From contig NZ_CP028923.1 of assembly GCF_005166025.1 (NCBI RefSeq), positions 3,660,001-3,724,000 of the forward strand: a DNA stretch of 64,000 nucleotides, given 5' to 3'. Positions 36,876 to 46,067 of the stretch are shown here, piece by piece (positions within the stretch are counted from its first letter, which is position 1; the number at the start of each line of letters is the position of its first letter). Under the pieces are notes generated by a model. That model worked only from the letters and a program-made list of their open reading frames with translations. It ran no database searches and was not told the origin of the DNA. The position numbers and the translations under genes are program-made. The stretch comes from Mangrovivirga cuniculi. Lineage in GTDB: Bacteria; Bacteroidota; Bacteroidia; Cytophagales; Cyclobacteriaceae.

Positions 36876-38219
36876 GTGTTTAAAAAAATATTAATTGCTA
36901 ACCGGGGTGAGATCGCATTGCGTGTAATCCGAACCTGTAAAGAAATGGGAATCAGAACAGTGGCTGTTTACAGTACTGCTGACAAAGATAGTCTCCATGT
37001 GAAATTTGCAGATGAGGCCGTATGTATTGGCCCCGCGGTTAGTAAAGACTCATACCTGAGCATTCAAAAGATCATCTCTGCAGCTGAGATAACCAATGCC
37101 GATGCAATCCATCCGGGATATGGTTTCCTCTCTGAAAATGCAGAATTTTCACAGGTTTGCCAGGACTACAATATTAAATTCATTGGTGCCTCACCGGAAA
37201 ACATCGACAAGATGGGTGATAAGGCTACAGCCAAAGCGACCATGAAAGAAGCTGGAGTTCCGACTATTCCGGGATCTGAAGGATTATTAAAATCTCCAGG
37301 CGAAGGTAAAAAGCTTGCCAGCAAGATCAAATACCCTGTTATCATCAAGGCTACTGCCGGTGGTGGCGGAAAAGGTATGCGTATCATCAAAAGAGAAGAA
37401 GATTTTGATAAGGCATGGGCCAGTGCCAGGCAGGAAGCAGAGGCTTCATTTGGTAATCCAGGGCTATACCTTGAAAAATTCATTGAAGAGCCCAGACACG
37501 TTGAGGTTCAGGTGATGGGCGACCAGTATGGAAAAGCCTGCCACTTGTCTGAGAGAGATTGCTCTATCCAGCGTCGTCACCAGAAGCTTGTAGAAGAGAC
37601 TCCTTCTCCGATCCTCGACAAAAAACTTCGTGATAAAATGGGTAAAGCTGCGATTAAAGCTGCTGAATTTATCCGTTACGAAGGTGCAGGTACAGTTGAA
37701 TTTCTCGTGGACAAACACGGTGACTTCTACTTCATGGAAATGAATACCCGTATTCAGGTAGAGCATCCAATCACTGAAGAGGTAACTGACTTTGATCTGA
37801 TCAAAGAACAGATCAAAGTGGCCATGGGAGAAAAAGTTTCGGGTAAAAATTACTACCCTAATCTGTTTTCCATGGAGTGCCGTATTAATGCGGAAGATCC
37901 GAGCAGAGATTTCAGGCCTTCACCAGGTAAGATCACCAACCTTCATATTCCGGGTGGTCATGGTGTAAGAGTTGATACTCATGTATATGCCGGATATTCT
38001 ATTCCTCCGAATTACGATTCGATGATCGCCAAGCTGATCGTTAGTGCTCAATCGAGAGAAGAATGCCTCGTGAGAATGAAGCGTGCTCTTGAGGAGTTTG
38101 TAATCGAAGGAATTAAAACGACAATACCATTCCATATCAAGCTGATGGATGATCCTGACTTTAAGAAAGGTCAGTTCACAACAGCTTTCATGGATACATT
38201 TGATTTAACTGATCTTTAA
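36876..38219 (+). CDS. accC: Acetyl-CoA carboxylase biotin carboxylase subunit
   Basis: ATP-grasp enzyme of 447 aa that carboxylates biotin on AccB. I start at the GTG at 36876, which gives [18 protein letters not shown], the family's standard N-terminus; the longer ORF from a TTG at 36852 adds eight unmatched residues. Motifs: GGGGKGMR (ATP loop), [35 protein letters not shown] and [16 protein letters not shown]. It lies 28 bp after accB and is followed by a terminator of the CCCTGAC hairpin family. Confidence 0.95.
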   Translation: MFKKILIANRGEIALRVIRTCKEMGIRTVAVYSTADKDSLHVKFADEAVCIGPAVSKDSYLSIQKIISAAEITNADAIHPGYGFLSENAEFSQVCQDYNIKFIGASPENIDKMGDKATAKATMKEAGVPTIPGSEGLLKSPGEGKKLASKIKYPVIIKATAGGGGKGMRIIKREEDFDKAWASARQEAEASFGNPGLYLEKFIEEPRHVEVQVMGDQYGKACHLSERDCSIQRRHQKLVEETPSPILDKKLRDKMGKAAIKAAEFIRYEGAGTVEFLVDKHGDFYFMEMNTRIQVEHPITEEVTDFDLIKEQIKVAMGEKVSGKNYYPNLFSMECRINAEDPSRDFRPSPGKITNLHIPGGHGVRVDTHVYAGYSIPPNYDSMIAKLIVSAQSREECLVRMKRALEEFVIEGIKTTIPFHIKLMDDPDFKKGQFTTAFMDTFDLTDL

Positions 38220-38229
38220 TAATAAATTA

Positions 38230-38262
38230 CCCTGACATGCGAAGCTTCGTCAGGGTTTTTTT
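38230..38262 (+). terminator. Terminator of accC, a member of the CCCTGAC hairpin family
   Basis: CCCTGAC and GTCAGGG arms enclose an inner CGAA/TTCG stem (38230-38255), followed by a T8 tract. The arms and the ATGCGA segment match the hairpin modules in the intergenic repeat clusters (for example 61552-61581), where the inner stem is CGAT/ATCG and the T-tract is missing. Confidence 0.9.
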
Positions 38263-38928
38263 ATGCCTAAATTTTTAAGTCTGATATCGGTTTTTATACT
38301 TTTTTCTTTCTCACTCAATGCCCAGGATACCACAAAGACCGAGAGTATTGAGAAAAAGGAAAAACTATTCATGATAACGGGAGGTCCGATGGCTTATCGT
38401 GGTGACCTGGGTAATGGATACGACCAGTTCAGATTTAATTTTTCAGCTGCTTATCATTCCCTCAATTATAAAACGCTTCATTTCGCTGTAAATCTAATGG
38501 CCGGGAGTATATCCGGTGGATCTTTTTCTACCAGGGCCGCAGTAGATAATACTAACAGTTATTTCAAATCATCAATAATTAGCATTTACCCTGAGATCAA
38601 CTGGTGGTTTATCGATAGTGATCAGTGGAAAGGAGGACTAGGGGCCGGAATCGGAATAATCAGGTTTGATCCGGAAGATGCTGAAGGCAACCGCTTGCTC
38701 GATATTCCCCAGACGAGAAACCAAAATGAAACTTATGGAAATATAAGTGCAGTTATTCCATTGACCTTCACTATACAGTATTACCCATATGATTATCTTG
38801 GTATCACAGCAGCAGCCGGATTTCTAAATCCTACAACAGATTACCTGGATAACATTAGTGAAAGGGGAACTCAAAATCTGGCGGATAATATTCTTTTCTT
38901 CCGTGCCGGAATAGTTATCAAACAATAA
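38263..38928 (+). CDS. Secreted, probable outer-membrane beta-barrel protein
   Basis: Hypothetical protein of 221 aa. A signal peptide ends in SLNAQ (about residue 20). The mature part alternates hydrophobic and polar residues, ends in an aromatic-poor strand (LFFRAGIVIKQ), and has several Gly-rich turns, as in small outer-membrane barrels. I do not recognise a named function. The ATG directly abuts the T-tract of the accC terminator, so the transcript must either read through or begin almost at the start codon. It is convergent with the DUF3109 gene, with no gap between stops. Confidence 0.7.
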   Translation: MPKFLSLISVFILFSFSLNAQDTTKTESIEKKEKLFMITGGPMAYRGDLGNGYDQFRFNFSAAYHSLNYKTLHFAVNLMAGSISGGSFSTRAAVDNTNSYFKSSIISIYPEINWWFIDSDQWKGGLGAGIGIIRFDPEDAEGNRLLDIPQTRNQNETYGNISAVIPLTFTIQYYPYDYLGITAAAGFLNPTTDYLDNISERGTQNLADNILFFRAGIVIKQ

Positions 38929-39498
38929 TTATTCGTCTTCTTCCTGAATTATTCTGACCAGTTCTTTATACCAGTCTTCACCATACTTACGAATAAGCGG
39001 TTCTTTTAAGAATTTGTAGATCGGAACATGAAGTTCTTTTCCAAAAGAACATGCAGGAGAACAAATATCCCAGCGGTCATAGTTTAATGCTTCAAGATCC
39101 TGAAACTTGCTTAACCTGATCGGGTATAAGTGGCAGGAAATCGGCTTCTTGTAATCAATTTTCCCGTCGATATAAGCTTGCTCAATACCACATTTGAGAA
39201 TACCTTTTCCGTCGTAAAAGGCATACGCACATTCTTTACCATCAATTGTCGGAGTAGAATAATCGCCTTCAAAATCAACAACATAGGGACCTTGTTTTTC
39301 AATTTCTTCCCTGCCCTCTTCACTCAGATATGGCTTAACATGCTCCTGGATCTCTTCCATTTTGTCAAGCTCATCAAAATTTAAAGGGGCACCAAGGTCA
39401 CCTTCAACACAACAAGCTCCTTTGCACTTTTCAAGGTTGCAAACAAAAAACTTGTCTTTGATGTCATCTGAAACCAACTTATCCCTGACGATTAACAT
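38929..39498 (-). CDS. DUF3109 family Cys-rich protein
   Basis: Protein of 189 aa matching DUF3109, widespread in Bacteroidota. Cys pattern: [15 protein letters not shown] near the N-terminus, then single Cys in [17 protein letters not shown] and a pair in [11 protein letters not shown]. This resembles the CxxxCxxxCC-type iron-sulfur or zinc site of the YkgJ group. Function unknown. A promoter-like element (TAGATTTG, minus strand) lies 28 bp upstream. Confidence 0.88.
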   Translation of the reverse strand: MLIVRDKLVSDDIKDKFFVCNLEKCKGACCVEGDLGAPLNFDELDKMEEIQEHVKPYLSEEGREEIEKQGPYVVDFEGDYSTPTIDGKECAYAFYDGKGILKCGIEQAYIDGKIDYKKPISCHLYPIRLSKFQDLEALNYDRWDICSPACSFGKELHVPIYKFLKEPLIRKYGEDWYKELVRIIQEEDE

Positions 39499-39525
39499 TT
39501 CTTATCTCCTCTATTAATTCAACTG

Positions 39526-39557
39526 CAAATCTACCTAAATAAAACCATTTGAGCGAA
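39526..39557 (-). promoter_or_regulatory. Promoter of the DUF3109 gene (TTCG-N20-TAGATTTG)
   Basis: On the minus strand TAGATTTG (39533-39526) matches TAnnTTTG and TTCG (39557-39554) lies 20 bp upstream, the same -33 variant as in the DUF177 promoter. The predicted leader is about 20 nt. Confidence 0.55.
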
Positions 39558-39704
39558 GTAAAAATGAGACATGAAAATAAATTCCTTTTCAGATAGAACA
39601 TTCTCAAAGCACAAAAGCCTTTATTATTAAAGATGAAATTTCTGTCCTCTCAATGCTTCTAAAAATATTTTTTTGACATCCTGTGACAATAAGGCTTTCC
39701 CTCA

Positions 39705-39734
39705 CTTTCTCTCCGTTATTTTTTTCTAAATTTG
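39705..39734 (+). promoter_or_regulatory. Promoter of the helicase gene, likely leaderless
   Basis: TAAATTTG (39727-39734) matches the -7 consensus exactly, with TTTC 18 bp upstream. The ATG at 39742 lies where transcription should begin, so the mRNA may have almost no leader. The rest of the 243-bp gap (39499-39741) shows nothing else clear. Confidence 0.5.
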
Positions 39735-39741
39735 TAGACTG

Positions 39742-42060
39742 ATGAATATGGACAATAGAGAGAATTTGGAATATCTGGACCACCTGAACCCTCCGCAGCG
39801 GGAAGGTGTCCTGAATGTGGAAGGCCCGAGCATGATCATTGCAGGCGCGGGCTCAGGAAAAACAAGAGTACTAACCTATCGAATCGCCCATCTGATTAGG
39901 GAAAAGAACGTTGATCCTTTTTCGATTCTGGCGCTGACCTTTACCAATAAGGCAGCGAGAGAAATGCGTGAGCGTATCGAAAATGTGGTCGGGCCTGATG
40001 CCAGAAGCCTCTGGATGGGTACTTTCCACTCGGTTTTCGCGAGAATATTACGGGCTGAAGCTCATCATATCGGGTATCCGAGCAACTTTACTATATACGA
40101 TACAGACGATAGTAAACAACTTATCAGACAGTTGATCAAGCAATTTAATCTTGATGACAAAACATATAAAGTTAATAGTGTACTCGGTAGAATTTCCGGA
40201 GCAAAAAACCGGCTGATCTCCTGGCAGCGCTATAAACAGGATGCAGCGATCAGGGCTGAAGATGAAGCAGCGATGAAGCCAAAAATGGCTCAAATTTATG
40301 AGGAATATGTAAAGCGCTGTGTCAAATCTTCAGCAATGGACTTTGACGACTTGTTATTCAACACCAATATTCTATTCAAAAATTTCCCTGATGTCCTGTT
40401 AAAGTATCAACATCGATTCAAATTTGTGATGGTCGATGAGTTTCAGGATACTAACCTGAGTCAGTACCTGATCACCAAAAAACTGGCTGCGGTTCACCAG
40501 AACATCTGTGTGGTAGGTGACGATGCACAAAGTATCTATGCTTTCCGTGGTGCTGACATCAGAAACATACTAAATTTCGAAAAAGACTATCCCGAGCTAA
40601 AGATTATCAAGCTCGAGCAAAATTATAGAAGTACTAAAAATATTGTTCAATCAGCCAATGCGATCATCGCAAAGAATAAGGCTCAGCTAAAGAAAAGCGT
40701 TTGGACATCTAATGAGGCCGGTGACCAAATCGAGGTCATCAAAGCTCAAAGTGATAATGAAGAAGGAAGGCTGGTCGCCCAGTCCATCTTTGAAGAAAAG
40801 ATGAATAACCAGCTCGAAAATAGTGATTTTGCGATCCTCTACCGAACCAACTCACAATCGAGATCGATGGAGGAAGCGTTGAGAAAAATGAATATACCAT
40901 ACAAGATCATTGGTGGTCTTTCATTCTACCAACGTAAAGAGATCAAAGACCTGATCGCTTACATGCGGTACACGGTCAATCACGATGATGAACAATCACT
41001 TCGCCGGATAATTAACTATCCGAAACGTGGAATCGGGAACACAACGGTAGAAAAGATCATAGTTGCAGCATATGAAAACAACCTATCTCTCTGGGAGGTG
41101 ATACAAAATCCTCATCGCTTCTTTTCCGGACGGGCAGCTAATGCGATTGATGGTTTTACCACCCTGATCAAAAGTTTTAAGAAAGAAGTAGAGCAAAAAG
41201 ATGCCTTTGATGCTGCGACAGCTATTGCCAAAGGATCGGGAATTTTGCGTGAGCTTTATTCAGATAAGACTGTTGAAGGACTGAGCCGATATGAAAACGT
41301 TCAGGAATTACTGAATGCGATCAAAGACTTTGCTGAGAGTGAAGATGTTGAAGACCGTTCAATGGATGCATTCCTTCAGGATGTTGCCCTGCTGACCAGC
41401 GCAGATGATTCATCGGCTGAAGATAAAGATAAGGTCACACTGATGACCATTCACTCGGCTAAAGGACTGGAGTTTCCATATGTCTATATTGTCGGAATGG
41501 AAGAAGACCTATTCCCCAGCCAGATGATGCTTAATAGCCGTGCTGACCTCGAGGAAGAACGAAGACTTTTCTACGTAGCGATAACACGTGCGGAAAAGAA
41601 GTTGTATCTTAGCTTTGCGACCTCGAGATACCGGTTTGGAAACCTGAAAATGTGTGAAGCGAGCCGTTTTATCGATGAGCTCGATCCTCAATATATTAAA
41701 ATGAGTACACGCTATGGTAGCCGGCAACCGGAATCAATGCCGGGTCAAAGGCCTAGTTTTGCCGGAGGCGGATCAAATGCAGGTGGATATGCAAAAAACC
41801 TTGTATCGAGTATAAATAAAGACCGGACAAAAAGCCAGCAGCGTCAGCCTGCCAAAGAGCATACGCCGAGTGCCGGATTTGAAGCTTCGGACATAACAAA
41901 TCTGAAAGCCGGGGATAAAGTCGAGCACCTTAAATTTGGTTTTGGAGAGGTACTTGAGATCGATGACAGAGGTCCCGGAAAGAAGGCAAAAGTTAAATTT
42001 GAACATTTTGGAGAAAAAACATTGCTCCTTAGCTTTGCTAAGCTGAGGATTATTGAATAG
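39742..42060 (+). CDS. pcrA: UvrD/PcrA-type ATP-dependent DNA helicase
   Basis: Superfamily 1A 3'-5' helicase of 772 aa for repair and replication-conflict resolution. The Q motif LNPPQREGVL is followed by Walker A AGAGSGKT (residues 34-41), DEFQDTN (Walker B), GDDAQSIYAFRGAD, QNYRSTKNIV, and the C-terminal motifs LMTIHSAKGLEFPYV and VAITRAEKKLYL. The tail has a Gly/Ser/Gln-rich linker, then a Tudor-like KAGDKVEHLKFGFGEVLEI domain that binds RNA polymerase in PcrA. An alternative start two codons downstream (MDNREN) is possible. Confidence 0.95.
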   Translation: MNMDNRENLEYLDHLNPPQREGVLNVEGPSMIIAGAGSGKTRVLTYRIAHLIREKNVDPFSILALTFTNKAAREMRERIENVVGPDARSLWMGTFHSVFARILRAEAHHIGYPSNFTIYDTDDSKQLIRQLIKQFNLDDKTYKVNSVLGRISGAKNRLISWQRYKQDAAIRAEDEAAMKPKMAQIYEEYVKRCVKSSAMDFDDLLFNTNILFKNFPDVLLKYQHRFKFVMVDEFQDTNLSQYLITKKLAAVHQNICVVGDDAQSIYAFRGADIRNILNFEKDYPELKIIKLEQNYRSTKNIVQSANAIIAKNKAQLKKSVWTSNEAGDQIEVIKAQSDNEEGRLVAQSIFEEKMNNQLENSDFAILYRTNSQSRSMEEALRKMNIPYKIIGGLSFYQRKEIKDLIAYMRYTVNHDDEQSLRRIINYPKRGIGNTTVEKIIVAAYENNLSLWEVIQNPHRFFSGRAANAIDGFTTLIKSFKKEVEQKDAFDAATAIAKGSGILRELYSDKTVEGLSRYENVQELLNAIKDFAESEDVEDRSMDAFLQDVALLTSADDSSAEDKDKVTLMTIHSAKGLEFPYVYIVGMEEDLFPSQMMLNSRADLEEERRLFYVAITRAEKKLYLSFATSRYRFGNLKMCEASRFIDELDPQYIKMSTRYGSRQPESMPGQRPSFAGGGSNAGGYAKNLVSSINKDRTKSQQRQPAKEHTPSAGFEASDITNLKAGDKVEHLKFGFGEVLEIDDRGPGKKAKVKFEHFGEKTLLLSFAKLRIIE

Positions 42061-42086
42061 ATTTCAGCGGTTAAAACAACCATATA

Positions 42087-42722
42087 ATGGATTATAACAC
42101 ACAGAGAAACCACCTTATTCTCAGGGAATATGGTAGAAACGTTCAGAAATTAGTCGACTATATCACCCATGAAGTCGATGATAAAGATCAGCGCACCCGT
42201 TACGCTAAAGCACTGATAGAAATGATGAAACAGATCATTCCTGATCTGAAAGACACGAAAGAAAACCTCCAGAAATTATGGGATGACCTTTTTATCATCT
42301 CAAAATTTCAACTGGATGTAGACAGTCCTTTCCCTAAGCCGAGCCCTGATACACTGGAGAAAAAACCTCGAAAGGTTGAATACAACCAGCACAACCATAT
42401 GCGTTATCGCCATTATGGGGTGAACATCGAATTGCTAATCAAAGAAGCAATGGAGATGGAGGATCAACAACAACAAACAGAAGCGGTAGTCTATATTGCC
42501 AGGTTGATGAAAACTTTTTATATGACCTGGAATAAGGATAACATCGAAGACAACGTTCTTATTGAACAAATTGAAAAACTAGCCGGTGGAAAGCTGGAAG
42601 TAGACCGGGATGCTATTTTAGGTAAAAACCTGATCAACCCCTTATATCGAGATAAAGAAAACAGGCCTTCGTCGAGCAAAGGCGGAAAAGGCGGCGGAAA
42701 AAAGAAAAAGAGAAAATACTAA
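42087..42722 (+). CDS. DUF4290 family protein
   Basis: Protein of 211 aa found in Bacteroidota next to murA. It is all-alpha in character, with two similar halves around LREYGRNVQKLVDY and YRHYGVNIELLIKE, each followed by a helical segment, and a Lys/Gly-rich basic tail (GGKGGGKKKKRKY). Function unknown. The stop codon touches the murA start directly, so the two are co-translated, which suggests a link to cell-wall precursor synthesis. Confidence 0.88.
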   Translation: MDYNTQRNHLILREYGRNVQKLVDYITHEVDDKDQRTRYAKALIEMMKQIIPDLKDTKENLQKLWDDLFIISKFQLDVDSPFPKPSPDTLEKKPRKVEYNQHNHMRYRHYGVNIELLIKEAMEMEDQQQQTEAVVYIARLMKTFYMTWNKDNIEDNVLIEQIEKLAGGKLEVDRDAILGKNLINPLYRDKENRPSSSKGGKGGGKKKKRKY

Positions 42723-44033
42723 ATGGGATCATTTCGAATTCAGGGTAATGCAAAATTGAAGGGGGAAATCATTCCCCAGGGAGCGAAAAACGAAGCATTA
42801 CAAATACTTTGTGCAGTTTTACTGACTGAAGAAACAGTAACTATTCATAAAATCCCAAACATCAGGGATGTAATGAAGCTTATCGACCTGCTCGACGATA
42901 TCGGGGTAGAAGTTGAAAAGCTGGGTGATGAATCATACCGATTTACAGCTAATAATATTGACCTCAAATACCTTGATTCTGACGAGTATAAGAAAAAAGC
43001 TGCTTCACTACGTGGTTCAGTAATGATGCTGGGGCCTCTATTAGCACGATTTGGCAAGGCTTCGATTCCCAAACCAGGTGGAGATAAAATAGGTCGACGT
43101 AGATTAGATACTCACTTCCTTGGTTTTAAAAAACTGGGCGCTGAATTCAAATATGATAATAAAACTTCCCATTTCAGCATTGAGGCTAAGAATGGCCTGA
43201 CCGGAACATACATGTTGCTTGAAGAAGCATCAGTAACTGGTACTGCTAACATCATCATGGCAGCAGTAATGGCTAAGGGAAAAACCACGATATATAATGC
43301 AGCTTGTGAACCATACATTCAGCAGCTATGCCGCATGATGGTTCGCATGGGAGCAAATATCCATGGCATCGGATCTAACCTATTAACCATCGAGGGGGTA
43401 GAACGACTTTCGGGCACTACCCATACCATGCTTCCGGATATGATCGAGATTGGTTCATTTATTGGCATGGCTGCTATGACTCAGTCAGAAATCACAATCA
43501 AAGATGCCAGAATTGACCAATTGGGAATCATCCCTGAGATGTTCCAGAAGCTGGGAATTAAAATGGAATTCCATGGTGATGATATTCATATTCCTGCCCA
43601 GGATTCTTATACCATTGATACATTTATTGACGGATCAATATTAACCGTTGCTGATGCAGTCTGGCCGGGCTTCACTCCTGACCTGTTGAGTATTGTATTA
43701 GTTACAGCTACCCAGGCACAGGGAACAGTGCTTGTTCACCAGAAGATGTTTGAGAGTCGTTTGTTCTTCGTCGATAAATTGATTGATATGGGAGCCCAGA
43801 TCATCCTTTGTGATCCACACAGAGCAACAGTGATCGGACTTGACAGAAAAGTAAATCTCCGGGGCATCCAGATGACCTCCCCTGATATTCGTGCGGGAGT
43901 ATCGCTATTGATCGCCGCACTATCAGCTGACGGCGAAAGCGTAATACACAACGTAGAGCAGATTGACAGAGGATACCAATACATTGACAAGCGATTGAAT
44001 GCGTTGGGAGCTAATATTGAGCGGATGGATTAA
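42723..44033 (+). CDS. murA: UDP-N-acetylglucosamine 1-carboxyvinyltransferase MurA (Asp-type, fosfomycin-insensitive form)
   Basis: Enzyme of 436 aa that carries out the first committed step of peptidoglycan synthesis, enolpyruvyl transfer from PEP to UDP-GlcNAc. It has the substrate-binding GAKNEALQILCAVLL (Lys/Asn motif) and inside-out alpha/beta repeats. In the active-site loop the usual PGGCxIGxR reads PGGDKIGRR: Asp121 replaces the Cys alkylated by fosfomycin. In mycobacteria and chlamydiae the same Asp is known to give intrinsic fosfomycin resistance. It is coupled to the DUF4290 gene. Confidence 0.95.
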   Translation: MGSFRIQGNAKLKGEIIPQGAKNEALQILCAVLLTEETVTIHKIPNIRDVMKLIDLLDDIGVEVEKLGDESYRFTANNIDLKYLDSDEYKKKAASLRGSVMMLGPLLARFGKASIPKPGGDKIGRRRLDTHFLGFKKLGAEFKYDNKTSHFSIEAKNGLTGTYMLLEEASVTGTANIIMAAVMAKGKTTIYNAACEPYIQQLCRMMVRMGANIHGIGSNLLTIEGVERLSGTTHTMLPDMIEIGSFIGMAAMTQSEITIKDARIDQLGIIPEMFQKLGIKMEFHGDDIHIPAQDSYTIDTFIDGSILTVADAVWPGFTPDLLSIVLVTATQAQGTVLVHQKMFESRLFFVDKLIDMGAQIILCDPHRATVIGLDRKVNLRGIQMTSPDIRAGVSLLIAALSADGESVIHNVEQIDRGYQYIDKRLNALGANIERMD

Positions 44034-44079
44034 AATTAAAACTTCATCGTAAGTTTATCGCTTCTGGCGAGCCGAAGGA

Positions 44080-44112
44080 CCCTGAAACTAACAACAGGAA
44101 GTCGTCATGGGG
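44080..44112 (+). repeat. Diverged CCCTGA hairpin module between murA and its terminator
   Basis: GAGCCGAAGGACCCTGA...GTCGTCATGGGG lies 46 bp after the murA stop. The left flank GAGCCGAAGG is the same as at the module at 61545-61580, which helps to define the module's edge. The 5' arm is partly degraded. Confidence 0.6.
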
Positions 44113-44146
44113 AGATCTGCAACATTTAAATTAGATATTCATATAA

Positions 44147-44182
44147 AACCGGGTTGTTGATTGTAGCCCGGTTTTTTTTTGT
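44147..44182 (+). terminator. Intrinsic terminator of murA
   Basis: An 8-bp stem (AAACCGGG/CCCGGTTT) with a T9 tail, 114 bp after the murA stop. The gap is filled by the diverged CCCTGA module, as if that module was inserted between gene and terminator. Confidence 0.85.
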
Positions 44183-45870
44183 GTCCGAATAATAACTTCA
44201 TCACTGCCCCTGGCGCCGGAGTCGCGCTGGTGCCATTAAATTATTACGCTGATGCTCTTCCAGATGTTAGCGAAGCGCATCTGGAAGTTTAGATACATTA
44301 GGATCTTAGATCCGTTACAAAAAGATATAGTTATTAGAGATTAGGTTATTAAGTTATTGGTATGCTTGACTCGATTAAAAAATAAAACACCCCGCAAATC
44401 CTTTTACCCTGACACGGACTGAAAGAAAGTCGTCATGGGGCGCTAAGAACGCTAAGGAACACAGCAAGCTGTTTATATTTATTACCAAAGAGGGCACTGA
44501 GTACACAGAGAATTGCTGACGCAATTATTCTGCTCTTCCAGATGTTAGCGAAGCGCATCTGGAAGTTTAGATACATTAGGATCTAGATCCGTTACAAAAA
44601 GATATAGTTATTAGAGATTAGGTTATTAAGTTATTGGTATGCTTGACTCGATTAAAAAATAAAACACTCCGCAAATCCTTTTACCCTGACACGGACTGAA
44701 AGGAAGTCGTCATGGGGGTGCTAAGAACGCTAGGGAACACAGCAAGCTGTTTATATTTATTACCACAGAGGGCACTGAGTACACAGAGAATTGCTGACGC
44801 AATTATTCTGCTCTTCCAGATGTTAGCGAAGCGCATCTGGAAGTTTAGATACATTAGGATCTAGATCCGTTACAAAAAGATATAGTTATTAGAGATTAGG
44901 TTATTAAGTTATTGGTATGCTTGACTCGATTAAAAAATAAAACACCCCGCAAATCCTTTTACCCTGACACGGACTGAAAGGAAGTCGTCATGGGGGTGCT
45001 AAGAACGCTAGGGAACACAGCAAGCTGTTTATATTTATTACCACAGAGGGCACTGAGTACACAGAGAATTGCTGACACAATTATTCTGCTCTTCGAGTTG
45101 TTACCGAAGCGTATTTCGTAGGTCAGATAAAATTGCATCTTAGATCCTCATTAAGCAAATCATATTCTTAAAATCACCGCAGAGACGCAGAAATCGCAAA
45201 GGAAACAGCAAGCTGTTGTGTTTTTTTACCACAGAGAGCATAGAGAACACGGAGGAAACATCAAGATGTTTGAGTTAAGTAACACCGAGTCCGCAGGGTT
45301 CAAAGAGAATTACAGACTAAATGAAATTAATTCTCTTATCATAGAAAAAAGGGAGGTTTCACATCCGATGCTTCAATCTTTTATTAGTTGATTCTTAGAA
45401 GGGTGCGGTAGGAATGGCAATATCCCGAGGGTAGGGAGGAATGGGCGCTAGGAGGATCGATATTGTCTTGACCTTTTTGCTTCGTTTTTGTGTCAAGACA
45501 AAAATGAAGAGAAAACTGTTTGAATCAAAATTAAGAAGATTCAAAAATAAACAGGATTGACCTTAACTCGAGTAAAACACACACCGCAAAGGCGCGAGGA
45601 CGCGAAGGAACAGCAAGCTGTTTATATTTATTACCACAGAGAGCACAGAGTACACAGAGAATTGCTGACGCAATTTATACAGCTCTTCGAGATGTTAGCG
45701 ACAGCGCATCTCGTAGTTTTAATAAAAGAAGATCTTTGATCTGTCATAACTGGTTCGTGAGGACACGAACCAAGGCGTCAGTTAGTTGATAAGTTATTGG
45801 TTATTGAGTTATTAGGTTATTAGGTTATTAGTTATTAGGAAGAATGCAACATTTAATTTTTCTACATATA
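44183..45870 (+). repeat. Hairpin-module repeat cluster B
   Basis: Gene-free region of about 1.7 kb. It begins with a GGCGCC-type hairpin (about 44209-44234) and then a 278-bp tandem array. After that come a CCGCAGAGACGCAGAA segment, AACAGC hairpin (45204-45217), AACATC hairpin (45257-45270) and a long-unit copy (45268-45575) with the TTGTCTTGAC/GTCAAGACAA hairpin. Then follow another CGCAAAGG segment, AACAGC hairpin (45609-45622), AATTGC hairpin (45660-45675), a GGTTCGTG-AGGA-CACGAACC hairpin (about 45751-45770) and a TTATTRG array. CCCTGAC modules lie at 44407-44440, 44684-44718 and 44962-44996. The short plus-strand ORF at 45557-45739 (HREHRVHRE peptide) is an accident of the repeat. Confidence 0.88.
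44254..45087 (+). repeat. 278-bp tandem repeat, three copies
   Basis: Units begin with GCTCTTCCAGATGTTAGCG at 44254, 44532 and 44810, with a diverged fourth start at 45088; spacing is exactly 278 bp each time. Copies are nearly identical (a handful of base changes and compensating 1-bp indels), so the expansion is recent. Each unit holds one copy of each hairpin module in the order AGATG, GGATC, CCCTGAC, ACAGC, AATTGC. Confidence 0.92.
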
Positions 45871-45936
45871 TAAAAAATGTTACTGGCATCAGCATCACGT
45901 TTATGCCCTTACCCTTCCCCCAATTAGTCCATTTTC

Positions 45937-46061
45937 ATGACACAAATCTTTAAAATGTCATAGAACTGCACTTTTTATAATTTTTTCAAGATTTTAATCA
46001 TCAAAAAATGTCATTTAATGACAAAATCGATTTTATAAAAGGGTCGACAGGGGTATATTTG
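45937..46061 (+). promoter_or_regulatory. Promoter and ATGACA/TGTCAT inverted repeats before the ncRNA candidate
   Basis: TATATTTG (46054-46061) matches the -7 consensus, with TTTT 19 bp upstream at the -33 place. Upstream lie two inverted repeats of the same half-site: ATGACA-N13-TGTCAT (45937-45961) and TGTCAT-TTA-ATGACA (46009-46023). They look like sites for a dimeric regulator, which is unidentified. Confidence 0.5.
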
Positions 46062-46067
46062 ACTACT

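Noticed and set aside
44254-45087. CRISPR array
   Set aside because: The 278-bp period has no short-repeat/unique-spacer structure; the whole unit is repeated, and no cas genes are present.
45557-45739. 60-aa ORF in cluster B
   Set aside because: Arises from the ACAGAG-type repeat; the same DNA in other clusters is read in other frames, with no start context or family match.
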